Source: Eupeodes corollae (taxonomy: Eukaryota; Arthropoda; Insecta; Diptera; Syrphidae). From it: a stretch of DNA of 64,000 nucleotides. Of this stretch, positions 45,030 to 56,640 are shown one piece after another. The stretch is from NCBI RefSeq assembly GCF_945859685.1, contig NC_079147.1, positions 54,962,946 to 55,026,945 on the forward strand, in the 5' to 3' direction. The translations under genes and the position numbers were made by a program. The notes under the pieces are model-generated. The model did no database searches, had not been told where the DNA came from, and was given only the letters and a program-made list of their open reading frames with translations. Numbering within the stretch: the first letter of the stretch is position 1; every line of letters starts with the position of its first letter.

Positions 45030-45815
45030 AAAGTGTTGAAGCCTCCTACAAAAATTGTGATTCTGCCACAGCCGCACATAATCTTGCTTTTAGAGAAGGT
45101 TATGGTTTACACAATCTTTCAACTACGCAAGCAAATGGCAAAATTGTGAAGAAATTTGAAGGGACTGGTTGGTTAAAGATACTGTAAGGGTTGTGCATCA
45201 TCGTTTCTCTCGTAAGACTTTAAGTATCGCTGCTGTAAGTGAAAGTGTTGCCGAAAAACCAAATGTGTCGACTCCTCGTCGTTCTCAGGAATAAGGACAG
45301 TCCTGTTGAACATTACGGAATATTTTGCATTTGGATCTACATTTCATCCATATAAAGTCCAACTCACACAACAACTGAAGCCAGTTGACCATTCACAACT
45401 TCGTACGAGTAGATACGTCCAATGAGTGCATAAACAACAAGGCGAGGACGACGATTTTTTTTAGCGACGAATCACTTTTCCCACCAGGTGAGTATGTTAA
45501 TAAACAAAATTGTCGTATTTTGGGTTCTTAGAATCCTCAAATAAATGAAAATACGCTCATTGGTCCAGAGGTGTGAATGGACCTTGCTTCTTCGAAAACG
45601 ACTATGGAATGTCGTCAATTCGAAGCGTTATGGTCATATGATACCCGACTTTTTTTGGCAAGTCAAGTTATGGCTGAGAAAAGTTGTCGAAAATTACGTC
45701 AAATGAATCGATGCTCGCTCGATGGTCTTTTGAATGATGTACTGTTTCAGACTTCAAAAAACGATATTTTCTCTAAATTCACTCGTAAGGATTTAACGCT
45801 TATTGCTTAATGTTA
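45030..45815 (+). pseudogene. mariner-family transposase pseudogene, internally deleted
   Basis: Plus-strand text in order: AFREGYGLHNLSTTQANGKI and VKKFEGTG (helix-turn-helix region), VVHHRF, AAVSESVAEKPNVSTPRRSQ, HPYKVQLTQQLKPVDHSQL, YVNKQNCRI, then RYGHMIPDFF and KVVENYVK near the C-terminus. The part holding the second and third catalytic residues is missing between about 45600 and 45640. Several frameshifts occur. It is a different, older family member than the copies at 14.6 and 29.9 kb. Confidence 0.78.
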
Positions 45816-47842
45816 AGTTGATAAATTTTATAATTTTAAAAATACTTAGAATAAAATTAAAATCATTGAAACGCAAAAATAAAACAAAAATGTTTGCGTG
45901 TCAGAGAATTTTGAAATAGGAACCATAAACCAGTCTCTAATACAACACTTCAAATATATATTTTCAGATTAGCGCTGTGGTAACTGTTTTTGAAACATTT
46001 TACATGAATTTAAAACTCTTTTAATCCCCACTGCAAATGCCTTTGAACCTAATCCTGCTAAATCTCATCCTCTTTAAGACCACACATCAAAACTATAAAA
46101 ATATTCAAATACCAACATTCCGTGAGCTTTTGCTAAAGTTATTATTATCACAATAAATACAAAATTCAAAACGAGTCACACATTTTCGTCCTTCGTCCTT
46201 TTGACAAAATTAATTCCATTCCGTGTGCTAAGATATTAAGCAAGCATGAAAAATGATATCGCAGCAGCACACCCACCGACAAAATAAACTTCCGAAATTA
46301 TTATTCCAAAACATAAATTATAAGCTCCTTTAAATAAGGAATTAGGAAAACTTCCATCAGTTGCAATTTGTTGGCTTTTTCATTATACCCTGTTTTTGTC
46401 GAATGTCGCTGCTTTTATGAGCCACGAGATATTATTAAAATATCAAAACAAAAAATAGATTAAGCTATGTGTGACTGCTTCCGGTTCATCCCTAAGGACT
46501 ACGGTACGGACTTACAAAATAAAAATATGATATTGTTTAATATGGAAAGTCGGTTGTTTTTTGAAAGGCGAACCCATCAGCGTTATTCTTGTGTTATGTA
46601 TAAAGGGAGGATTAAAGATTCAATGGTATCAAAATTTGGAATAATAATATTTGGCTTTTACATTTGCTCATTTTGTGTGCATCAGTTAGGTTTTTTGGTC
46701 TTTGGTCCTTATCGAAATTTCCAACAAAGAGATACTTTTAACCGAGTAAATATTATTTTTATTGTCACATCCGTTTCGCGACATGTTTTTTTTAATGTTG
46801 ACTGAAGGATGAGAAAGACCCATGCCAAACTGGGTTAACGAGGTTTTTATTCCAAAATGCGTGTCTCTGGCTATAAACGTCAATTATTTATAACCCATTT
46901 GCTGGAAATTATGTATTAAGATTTAAGCTACACATATTTTTGCACTCATAAACATTTTTAAAGGAAATCACTTGGGAAGCAAAAAAGGATATAAATACAA
47001 AAGTAAATGTAAATATTCCAACGGCAACGCTATAATAAAACGTTCCTCATCGTTAGCTGCCATGTAGGCTTCTCGAAAAAACGTTAAAAATCTGTGCGGT
47101 ATTCCTATGTAAATGTATCCTTAATATAACGATAGAAAAAAGGAAACCAGTGTTTATAGGTGTTTATTTTTGTACACGTATGAAAATATTTGCAATATCA
47201 TAAGTTTCCATTTCCGAAATTGAACTTTAAATGGTTTAATTTCATTGGAAAAATATTTTCAAAAATCTCTTATCACTTATCTTATTTCATTACCAATTTT
47301 TCCAAGGGAATGGGTACAAGTAGGAGCTCATGTTCCTTATGTAGTGCTGATAGAAAGCCGATGGCATCTAAGAGTGTGAATTTCAAAATAATGGTGATAA
47401 TGTGAGGCTCGATTTAAAAAACATTTAGAATTCAGAGCACCCGTACCGTATGTTTTGTATATAATGGTTTGAAGTGTTTGTCAGGAGACACGGTGATATC
47501 TGATATTTGTTTTGTAAGTTTAGACACAGGAAATCGTTCTGAATTGCTTTTGTATGTCCTTAAAAAGGAAAATCCGCTTCAGAGAAATATGAGTAGGCAA
47601 AGAAACATTTATTTTATATCCGCGTTTCTTACATAAATTGTTCATAAAATATTTTTCTTGAGTGAAACTCAAGAAGTGAAGAACTTTAAAGGTTCTTGAA
47701 ATATAAACCTTATAAATGATGGAAGAACTGTATTGCATTGAAGTTTCTTTTTACAGAGTTTTATTGCACTCAAAATAATGATGTTCTAAACGGACACCGT
47801 GATCAAGAAAATCGATAGAATTCATCCATTGTTATAGGAATT
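45816..47842. other. anonymous AT-rich sequence
   Basis: Open frames up to 112 codons occur (for example 46467-46805) but show no recognisable motif, no sensible neighbours and no repeat match. I see nothing assignable. Confidence 0.4.
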
Positions 47843-48040
47843 TATTTAAATCAGTTCGATTTGTCGAATTGAAAATGTTGACATTTTTCGACGTTTCACG
47901 GTCCATAAAATCTAAATGAACGATTTTTAGAGAGATAACTTTGTTTCAAGGTTCGTACTTTCGGGAAGCTTATTTCGTTGTTCGTATCTCAAAAAACAGT
48001 AGAAATATTGACTACAAATATATTTTTTGATAATTAAAAA
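47843..48040 (-). repeat. HER right-end fragment
   Basis: TCGATTTGTCGAATTGAAAA, then TTCGACGTTTCACGGTCC, TTTTTAGAGAGAT and ATATTGACTACAAATA show the family in antisense. The terminal palindrome is lost. Confidence 0.65.
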
Positions 48041-48443
48041 AAAATTAATATAATTGTCACCTCGAATTTGATGGCACCACCAAATGATTTCAATTTTACG
48101 GTGGCGGTGCTATGTACTTCATATATCTTGAAGCTCAAGCCACATTTGAAATACTGCAAGAGGAATTCAAAGCATCGCCCATAGAAATATTGAATTTTTC
48201 GTCTCGTTAGACTTTTTATTAAGGGGTTTTATGAAGTTGACATAAGTTGACTTTAAGCTAAAAAATAACTAATAATTCCTTGTTATATCTAGACTCATTT
48301 ATATATGTGCCAGAGTTATTGAAAATTCGTCCTAGAGAAGCAGAATAATGTCTTGATTCTTAATAATGACATCAGCAATCGTTTTAGACAAATATTCACA
48401 ATTTCGATGAACTTCAAAAACAAATTTGTCCGATTAAAACAGT
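48041..48443. other. anonymous sequence
   Basis: Nothing could be assigned. Confidence 0.4.
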
Positions 48444-50346
48444 AAAAAGAGAGGCTGGGATGCGTTATACACTGTTAACTTCCCATCCTGTTTGCAGATT
48501 TGCCTTTCTTAAAAAGTTTGTAGGCTTTCGTGTCTTGTTAAAATTTTCTTTCAATTACCAACAATATTTTGCTTAAAATAAAATAGTTTGATTTCAAAAT
48601 CTATTTTTGTTAACGAGATTTTTATTCAAACACCAATTTTTACAAATTTTAGTCACTGTGTGTTTTTTTATAATAAACGGGCACTCAAGGGGTTATTAAT
48701 ACCCTTTGCAAGTTTAAACACAGTGCGAGCTTTAGGAAAATAGGGAAAGATTAAAGAAGAGATACCAATGCACATTGGTCTTAAGGTTTCGAATATTAAA
48801 ATTATGGAGAAAAACAAATCTCGGTAAAGCATTCCACATTCTTTTTGTGCGGTTAAAAGAAGAATCTCTGTACTTGACAGTACGTCCGAAATTGAGCTCA
48901 AGGTAAAACTGATGTGCATTCCTAAAAGTACGAGTGTTACTATAAATTGTATGAGGGGGATTGCAACTGGCTTATTCGACAGAACACTGTTTATAAAAAT
49001 ATCGGTAGATCAACGAAAGGCATGAAACATTGCGGTGTTGTTCAAGTGAATTAATAATTGTTACGGTTATAGTTCAATCACCTTTCATTTTCAAAGCTCT
49101 TTTTTGGATCCTGTCCAAAATACTTAAACTTGTTTTAGGGACACCTTCCCAAATATGCGAGTTATATTCAAGTTTTGGACGAATGAAGGCTTTATAAATT
49201 ACAACCACATCAGAATGGATGAAAAATTTCTTGCACCGTGTCGGAGAAATCCTAACCACCTAACAGCATTTTTGGCAATATCGAATATGTGATCATTCCA
49301 TAAGAAGCGATCTGTGATAAACGAACCGAACACTGAACCCGTTAAATACTACTTCAATTGGACGGTCCAAAAGGTAATTTCGAACCCAACAAAAAAGGAT
49401 TCATCAATGCCAAACGCACGCATTTTCAATAAGAGAGCTTGATACCAAACTCTTTCAAATGACTTTGAATTATCAAGTGCAATAATCTTACTTTCTCAAA
49501 AACAATGTACAGATTTGTTCTACTATTCGCTGAGATAAACCATGAGATCACGAAAGCCATTCTGCCGGTCATTAAGAAGCTTCCATTCTTCAAGATATTT
49601 CTTAAGCTGATAACTAATCAGCGTTTCCATGACCTTGGAAAAAATGGTCAAGTGTGCTATTGGATTGTTGGATTTTTATAAAAAAATGTACTGAATATCA
49701 AAAATAACATGTTCTGTAAGATAAAATTAATTTGAAGCCAATATTTTTAGTTTTTGAGATGTTCATTTCTTTTTAACCGCTATGGTAAAAAATCCACCCA
49801 CTCAATTTTCTTTAGAGTCTTTCTGCATCATTCTGCATTAATATCTGTATAACAAAACTTATTTGAAGTCGATATCTCTTCTGTTTCTTGAAACCAAAAA
49901 AAAAAAAACAGTACCAAAAGTTTGTAAACATTCATTTTCGACTCAAATATCTTTTCAAAAATTAAAAATATTGGCTTCAAACTCATTTTTTTCATAAAAA
50001 AATAAAATCTACAAAAAAAAGTTCGCAAAATTTGTTGAAAATTGATATTCTGTTTTTAATATCTCTCAAATTCGTTTCATTCATCCAATTTTCAAAAAAA
50101 TTTAGAAATGCTACTAAAATTGATTAAAATTTGTTTAAGACTATAAATCTTTTCAAAAAAAAACTAGATTTTGAAATAAAACTATTTCATTGTATGAAAA
50201 ATATTGTTGGTAATTTTGAAATTTTGAAGAATAATTCAACTGACAATTTTTTTAACCCAACACGAAAACCTACAAACTCTTAAGCAAGACATTTCGACAG
50301 ACGGGATGGGAAATTATCAGTGTGGGTCATATCCCAGCCTCTTTTA
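48444..50346. repeat. HER inverted pair with left ends at both termini, LINE nested
   Basis: The left end is GAGAGGCTGGGATGCG at 48450, with core sequence to about 48658. A LINE remnant fills 48660-49655. The forward core and right end resume at 49660-49900. An inverted part then runs from about 49905 to the reversed left end (GACAGACGGGATGGGA, then CATATCCCAGCCTC) ending at 50346. Without the LINE the block is about 0.9 kb with long terminal inverted repeats. Confidence 0.75.
48660..49655 (-). pseudogene. CR1/Jockey-type LINE remnant
   Basis: Minus-strand text is VVIYKAFIRPKLEYNSHIW, PKTSLSILDRIQKRALKM at about 49200-49080, and upstream RAFG-like and palm-like text near 49400-49600. The FADD box is deleted. 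It is the most diverged copy of the family that also occurs at 11858 and 22966. Confidence 0.75.
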
Positions 50347-50354
50347 CTTAATTT

Positions 50355-50640
50355 TATGTTCATCGATTAGAGCCACAATTTGCAGGAGCACGATGAAGGT
50401 AGAGTTTGTTAAACGTCTAGTTTCACGTTACGGAGCTCTTAAATCATGATGCTGTTGATTATTTTCTGTGCAGATATGTGAAGTGGGAAGTATATCCCCG
50501 ATAAGCCCGAATCAATTGACGACTTGGGGGACAACATTGGAAACGTTATTGCCAATAAACGGCCACGAATATTTTAAAAAGTAATCAAAAATTGTAGTTC
50601 CAGATTATTTTATTTTTGCGCCAGTCAGTCCTGGGCTATC
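50355..50640 (+). pseudogene. mariner-family transposase C-terminal fragment
   Basis: It reads FVKRLVSRYGAL, then DAVDYFLCRYVKWEVY, and after a frameshift DKPESIDDLGDNIGNVIANK and RPRIF. The D-Y-F-L-x-x-Y-V-K, D-K-P-x-(S/T)-I and N-I-x-x-x-I-A sequence is that of the mariner C-terminus around and after the last catalytic residue, with the PPRSxDLTPL segment deleted. It lies directly after a HER block. Confidence 0.6.
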
Positions 50641-52952
50641 ATATGCTGGAAATAGCTTTTAAATTATAATTCCAGCAGCGTTGTTTTCCAATAAAGTAAA
50701 CTTTGTGTTAATTGAAAAAAAACATCTCTGTTTTGATCTATTTCGAAGTTTTAACTCTAAAAAAACATTATTTCGGTTCTTTTTATTTCTTAAATATATT
50801 TCCTTAAAATTTTTAGAAAGTATACTCGTACGCGTCTTGTATTTTATTAACTCATTTCTTTCTTTTTAAGTTAATTTTGTTTTAAGCTTCTGTAGGTAGG
50901 TGTACTTTAATAGACCTACGTTCAACTTACTTTACCATTAACATGTACATTTAACGCATAACACCCATTTTACAAATTTGTAATGTCCATTGAAGTAACG
51001 ACGTTATTTTCTTAGTCTTTTAGCTCCTTGTTTGACAATTTGGATTTGCATATTACTTATTCTAAAATATGTAAATTAAAAGTAGGTTCCTCAACCTTCA
51101 TAATTATTTAAGAATTCCTTTCATGTTCTTATTTTTTTTTGTTTTATTTTCTGTTTAAACGAAGGTATGTTTTTATGTTTTTGGGTAAATAAGAGTGTTT
51201 TAAACAATAAAATTTTCTTGTTTTTGTTGAAACGTTTGAAAAGTGTTATTTTACTTTATTGTATAATTAAGGACATTTTTTACACTTTCGTCATATTTCT
51301 TTTGAGCAACAAGACTAGGAAATAAATACCTATTACTTTTTATCGTGTCACACAATTTGACACTTTGTGTTCTTAGGTACATTTTGATAGGTAAATACCA
51401 CAAAGCACATGGTTTCGTATTTAAAGCCAATTGAATAAGTTCTGATTGATGGAAGTTTTTACAAGTTTTGCTAGTTTTGTATGTCTTATAATAAAATTGC
51501 CATTATAACTGCTATACAAATTTGATAAAATATTGTATGCAAAATGGAATAAGCTGTTGGCCTTTATCTCAAGATATTTGAGTAAAAAATTTTTTTTTTC
51601 GATTTTTGTTTTGTTAAACATAAACATATCTTAATTTTTATACTTTGACAACATCCTAATATTAGCAATGGTTTTTCTCTCAGTCTAGTAGTTTTAGGAA
51701 ATAAGTTTTACAATCCCTTGTTTACAAAATCACACAAGATACATAATCTGTACCATAACATTAAAAAAAAAATTGGTAGGGTCCGAGTATTTTGGATTAT
51801 ACCTTTGGACCACCCCTTCCAAAATTTCCAAGTTGTAGCCTTTTATTCATCCTTGATAAGGTTCTAATTCTAAAGTCATTAAGATTCCAATGCATACAAA
51901 ATATAAATATATAATATATCAAAATTATTATGCTGTTATACTTTGAAATATGATTACTTACTCTTTTTCTGTACTCTTTGACCTGACCAGAGTATTAACA
52001 AACAAAAAATTATACATCATACTGTTGTTAAAATCCTGATGGAATATTGCAGATTGCAATAAAGCAACCACAATGGTTTTATATTTCATCAAATAAACCA
52101 CATTTATTTCATTTAATTAAAAAGCATAGTTATTGCATCAAAAGACTAGAGAAAGTCGTTTGTTTACATCAAAAAGAGAGATTAATTACTATTGTTGGTG
52201 CTCGTTTATAAATATTTCCATCCTCCTGCCTCATTTCATGGCTGACCTAAAGAAACCCTAACATGAAATTTCAAAACTTAGGATCTCCTTTGTTTAGTAT
52301 TTTGTTTGTTTCAATGATATTATTTTAATTCCAACAATACAGACAAATCTTTGAAATTAAAATTTTTGCTGGAACTCCGGTTTTTGAGAAGACAATACAA
52401 CCGTACTCATTATAAGTTTTGTGTTGACTATTGTTGGATATAATTTTAAATACGTAAAAGTTACTATTAAAGATAATAATATGAATTAAATGTTAAAACA
52501 AGAATATATTTAATCTGCTATGCATCCAATGAAAATTTAACTGATAGCTCTCAATTTTTTTTACTTACGACACATAGGAACTATATGACAAGTATTGAAT
52601 TTTCGTAAAAAAATTAAACTCGAGATTTTAATCAAACATGACATAACGATGTTAGAGATGGTCTTAAACTTATTCCATTTGAGTCGAAAATAACAGTAGT
52701 CTTCATAAGGGCAAGTATTGCATTCTTAAAAAATTGAACCAAAGATTTCAATCAAACATGACATTACGACGGTAAGTAAGTCGAAATAAGTATGTCCCCC
52801 GATTGCGTTTCGATATACTTAGTTCGAACTTAGAAATTAAGGTATTAAGACAATTCGCGTTTAGGTGTTTTTTCATTTTTTAAAGACTAAAAATAACAGT
52901 AGTCTTCATACCAATTGTTTGTCTAAAAATCGAAAATCCAATATTTTTTTTA
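50641..52952. other. anonymous AT-rich sequence
   Basis: No gene is recognised. Short direct repeats occur at 52620-52910: AATCAAACATGACAT(A/T)ACGA at about 52632 and 52752, and AAAATAACAGTAGTCTTCAT at about 52688 and 52890. Confidence 0.4.
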
Positions 52953-53892
52953 TTAACTTCTCATAGAATGTTATTGTAATCGGTCCGATTTGTCGATTTA
53001 AAAATTTTAAAATTTCTCGACATTTCAAGGCCCCTAGAGTTGAAATAAAAGATTTTGTAGAGAGATGTCTGAGAGTGCGTGCGACGTACGTTTGTGCGCG
53101 GTCGTACCTTTGCGAAGTTTTTTTTTTTAGTCCATAGCTCAAGAACCAGTGAAGATATCAACATCAACACACTGATAACTTAAAAACATGTCTATCGATT
53201 TGTCTTGCTTAAAAATTTGTAGGTGTTCGTGTGGTGTTAAAAAAGTTGTAAGTTAAATTATTCTTAAACATTTTTTAAATTACCAACAATATTTTGCATA
53301 TAACAAAATAGTTTCATTTCGAAATCATTTTTTGCTAACGATATTTTTAGTCGAAAACAAATACAAAATTTATTTAGCATGTCCTAAAAGTTTTTATTTC
53401 TTATTCAAACATACGTATACAAATTTAATGAATGAAATGAATTTGAAGTCAATGTCTTCTATCGTTCTCGAGATATCGAGAATCGAACATCAATTTTTAC
53501 CAAATTTTTACTATTTTTTGTAGATTTTATTTTTTTATGAAAAACAGACTGTTTGATTATTATCAAAAATTTACTGAATGTCGAGAACAATATTTTCGAT
53601 AAAATTATATTAGTTTAAAGAAAATGTTTTAATACTTGGGAAGATATTTAAGGCAAAAATCAAGTTTTTGTAATGATTTTAACAACCCATAGGAAATTAC
53701 TGTAATCGGTAAGATTAATTGAATTGAAAATTTTGAAAATTTTTAAAAAACTCGTATCTCAAGAACCCATAGCGATATGGACCTTTAATAAATCTTGTTG
53801 TAAAGAAATGGTAGTTTTATTACCATAGCAATTTAGAAAAAATGTGGACATTATGGCTAATCCAAAATATCTTCAGATCTAATAACGCTAGA
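52953..53892. repeat. HER: right end (-), left end and core (+), right end (-)
   Basis: 52953-53165 is antisense right end (TTAACTTCTCATAGAATG, TTATTGTAATCGGTCCGATT). At 53166 a forward left end begins (CACTGATAACTTAAAAACAT, ATCGATTTGTCTTGCTT) and runs through core sequence. From 53679 a second antisense right end follows (TTAACAACCCATAGGAAATT) until a LINE fragment interrupts it at about 53892. Confidence 0.7.
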
Positions 53893-54185
53893 GCAATCCT
53901 TGAGGCGATTTTGACCAGCTTGCTTTACCTGTGTCCATGGAGAGAAGTTAAAGATCTACGACCTATAAGTCGATCATCATTCCTTCGTAAGACCTTGGAA
54001 ATATTGTTTGATATCCATTCAAGGGCAGGTATTGATACAAGACTTCTGTCTTCGCACACTTTAGAACGCACAGCTGAATATTCCCTCCATCATAGAGAGT
54101 TCACTATGGCTGCTTTCCTTGACATCGAAGGTGCCTTTAATAACGTGGAAACATCTGCAATCACATGCACTAACATCTCTTAATG
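53891..54185 (+). pseudogene. RT fragment of an RNase H-bearing LINE
   Basis: It reads EAILTSLLYLCPWREVKDLR, PISRSSFLRKTLEILFDI, IDTRLLSSHTLERTAEYSL and REFTMAAFLDIEGAFNNVET, the fingers and first palm block of the same family as the next element. It ends just before the linker sequence that starts that element, so the order is RT piece, then an upstream piece: a partial tandem arrangement. Confidence 0.75.
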
Positions 54186-54320
54186 TAGGCAGTTCGCTCC
54201 CTTCAACAAGAAGGCACTAAGGAAATCCAAGCGATCTTCTTGGCGATCCTTCTGGTGGCACGATAGAAGAAACTTCTGAAGCCTCTAGGTTACGGAAAAT
54301 TCTTCCAGCGATACACAAGC

Positions 54321-54640
54321 AGTACCCGTGGCATGATGGTTAGTGCGTTGGACTGTCATGCAAGGGGTCTTGGGTTCAACCCCTGCCTGTTCCACCTTAA
54401 TTTAAAAAAAATAATTTTCGCGGGTACTGCCTCTTGCGAGGAATTGACAAATCCTTCAAGAGTAATTCTTGTCATGAAAAAGTGCTTTCTCAAACTAGCC
54501 GTTCGGATTCGGCCTAAAATTGTAGGTCCCTTCCATTCCTGACATAACAGTACTCGCACACAAGAATGGTTGAGAGTTGTAAGCCACTAGGCCCTGGTTC
54601 ACAACGGACTGTTGCGCCACCCCATTTGATTTGATTTGAT
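54321..54640 (+). repeat. tRNA-derived SINE, full length, imperfect target-site duplication
   Basis: The head is AGTACCCGTGGCATGATGG, T, TAGTGCGTTGGACTGTCATG and GGGTTCAACCCCTGCC. The body is as in other copies. The tail TAGGCCCTGGTTCACAACGG, A, CTGTTGCGCCACCCC is followed by (ATTTG)n. The flanks GATACACAAGC (54310) and GATACCAAGC (54639) look like a target-site duplication with one indel. It lies within the linker of the RNase H LINE. Confidence 0.88.
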
Positions 54641-55524
54641 ACCAAGCAGCTTAAAAAATGCAGACGGCTCCTGGTCAAATTCAAGTAATGAATCGCTGAA
54701 CTTACTTTAGACACTCACTCTCCTGGTAGTTTTCTTACCAAAACTTGCAAAATTATAAACGTTCAAGTTCAACTACAACATATCCACAAGGTGTGATCAC
54801 AAGGGACAAGCTACAATGGGCTCTTAACAGCTTCAAACCATTTAAATCTGCAGGACCAGATGGAATAATACCAGCCGAGCTACAAAAGACTTCTGACATA
54901 ATTGCACTAATCCTTGAGGCAATTTTTACCAGCTGTCTTTACCTGGTCCATGTTTCCTCGGCATGGAGAGAAGTTAAAGTGGTTTTTATACCCAAAGCAG
55001 GTTAATGTTCGCAAGTCAATCCTAAGGGTCTACGACCTACGTCTATCTAAGTCTATCATCATTTCTTCTTAAGACCTTGGAAAGATTGATTGATATCCAT
55101 TTAAGGGCAAGTATCGATCCAAGACCGATTTGGTCTTATTTTCGAGGAGATAATTAATTCCATTTTCAACCCTCCCTATATTAAAGGAATCCAATTAAAA
55201 TTCTCAGACGAGGCTAAATACCTGGGTCTTGTCTTAGACAAAAAACTAAATTGGAAACGCAACGTACAGTAAAGAGTCAAAAAAGCTACTGTAGTTCACT
55301 TTTCTTGCAAAAAAGCTATTGTCAATAAATGGGATTTGCAACCCAGAATCACGCATTGGCTGTACACATCGGGAATCAGACCGATTTTAATGTACGGTGT
55401 GGCAGTATGGTGGACTGCTTTAGAGAAAGGTATAAACAGGGATAAGTTAAATAAAGTCCAACGTTCAGCATGATTATCTATAAGCGGATCGCTTCGCACG
55501 ACTCCGTCTGCGGCACTGGACACC

Positions 55525-56064
55525 TTGCTCTACCTAACACCTCTTGAAATATTTAGTAAACAAATAGCAGCAAGCTCTGCTATTCGCCTCAAAGCTTCGT
55601 CGCAGTGGACTTACAACAATATTGGCGACTCTGTAATTCTTTGGTTTTTAGAATCAATCCCCCAACTGCAATTCGAAAGAAATTTCCAGATTTCTATACT
55701 TTTCAGATCTTTTTGGAAGAATAGGACATTTTTGGAGGATGACACAATCCATTTGTACACAGATGGGTCAAAAACAAAAGAAGTTGTTGGTGGAGGTGTG
55801 TACTCTGAACGACTGAAATCAAGTCTCTCATTCCGCCTTCCCAATCATTGTAGCGTGTTCCAGGCAGAACTTTCGTCGATTAAGGAAGTCTTGTGCTGGC
55901 TCAAAGAAAAAGTTATATCAACATCTGATATCCGTATTTTCTCTGACAGCCAGGCCGCTATAAAATCTCTGGACTCTGTTTCTACAAACTCTATAACAGT
56001 CCATAACTGTCGATTATCTCTTATGGAGATGGCACACAGTTTATTATTCACCTTTGCTGGGTGA
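55525..56064 (+). CDS. LINE thumb-to-RNase H segment, open frame of 179 codons
   Basis: This uninterrupted piece of the LINE holds three of the RNase H acidic positions: TIHLYTDGSKTKEVVGGGVY (Asp), SVFQAELSSIKEVLCWL (Glu) and IRIFSDSQAAIKSL (Asp). A stop at 56062 follows FTFAG. The last acidic residue, in a GH...KADELASNG-like stretch, continues in another frame at about 56061-56120. RNase H degrades the RNA strand of the RNA/DNA hybrid during LINE insertion. As a fragment it cannot support movement. Confidence 0.75.
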   Translation: MLYLTPLEIFSKQIAASSAIRLKASSQWTYNNIGDSVILWFLESIPQLQFERNFQISILFRSFWKNRTFLEDDTIHLYTDGSKTKEVVGGGVYSERLKSSLSFRLPNHCSVFQAELSSIKEVLCWLKEKVISTSDIRIFSDSQAAIKSLDSVSTNSITVHNCRLSLMEMAHSLLFTFAG

Positions 56065-56640
56065 CGGGCCATAAAGACATTCCAAGGATTTGTAAGGCAG
56101 ATGAACTCGCCAGTAACGGTACAGTACAGCCCATCCTAACACGTTTGGTACATACTGGCATACCAATCGCTACTTGTAAACTGTTGCTAATGCAAGACGC
56201 TGTGTGGAGGGCAGACACCAGGTGGAACAATTTCTCCACGTGTTAAGTCACAAAAAACATCTGGCCAACACTGGATTTAAAACGTTCCACGTGCTTGCTC
56301 TCTCTAAGCAGATCGCATATAAGCTCGATATAACCGGACACTGCCTAATAGGAAAGCACGCCACGCGACTAGGCGTATTCTCAAATGACTTATTATCTTC
56401 TCTGCACATGGCCCTGTCTTGCTCGAAAACGCAAGAATTACCTAGCAAAATTCTTCTTTAATGATCTAATCATATTAGCATAATCAGCCTCTCACGTTTC
56501 GTATGGGACTCAAACCGGTTCCATTGAGCTTAGGAGGAGGCCTCAAAATTCATGTGGTGTTACAATGGGCCATTAAACTGGCCTAGTGTGTCCGTTTCCA
56601 TCTTGGACAGACACTATAACCTAAACTAATAATATTTTAA

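Larger units (their letters stand above)
54190..56640 (+). mobile_element. LINE with RNase H domain (I/LOA/R1 group), degenerate
   Basis: The element begins in the linker before the RT (NKKALRKSKRSSW; a SEASRLRKIL-like end). A SINE interrupts it at 54321-54640. It continues with LQWALNSFKPFKSAGPDGII, FTSCLYLVHVSSAWREVKVV and FIPKAG. The catalytic palm region is deleted near 55130. The thumb follows (AKYLGLVLDKKLNWKRNVQ; SGIRPILMYGVAVWWTALEK), then RNase H, and a 3' UTR ends at about 56640, where a HER copy begins. Only some non-LTR groups carry RNase H. Stops at 55011, 55270 and 55470 are among the breaks. Confidence 0.82.

Noticed and set aside
46467..46805. 112-codon open frame
   Set aside because: No recognisable domain, no repeat relation, no splice or promoter context, and composition like the surroundings.
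47190..47405. 71-codon frame with a small Cys cluster
   Set aside because: The cysteines do not form a recognised zinc-binding spacing and nothing else supports a gene.
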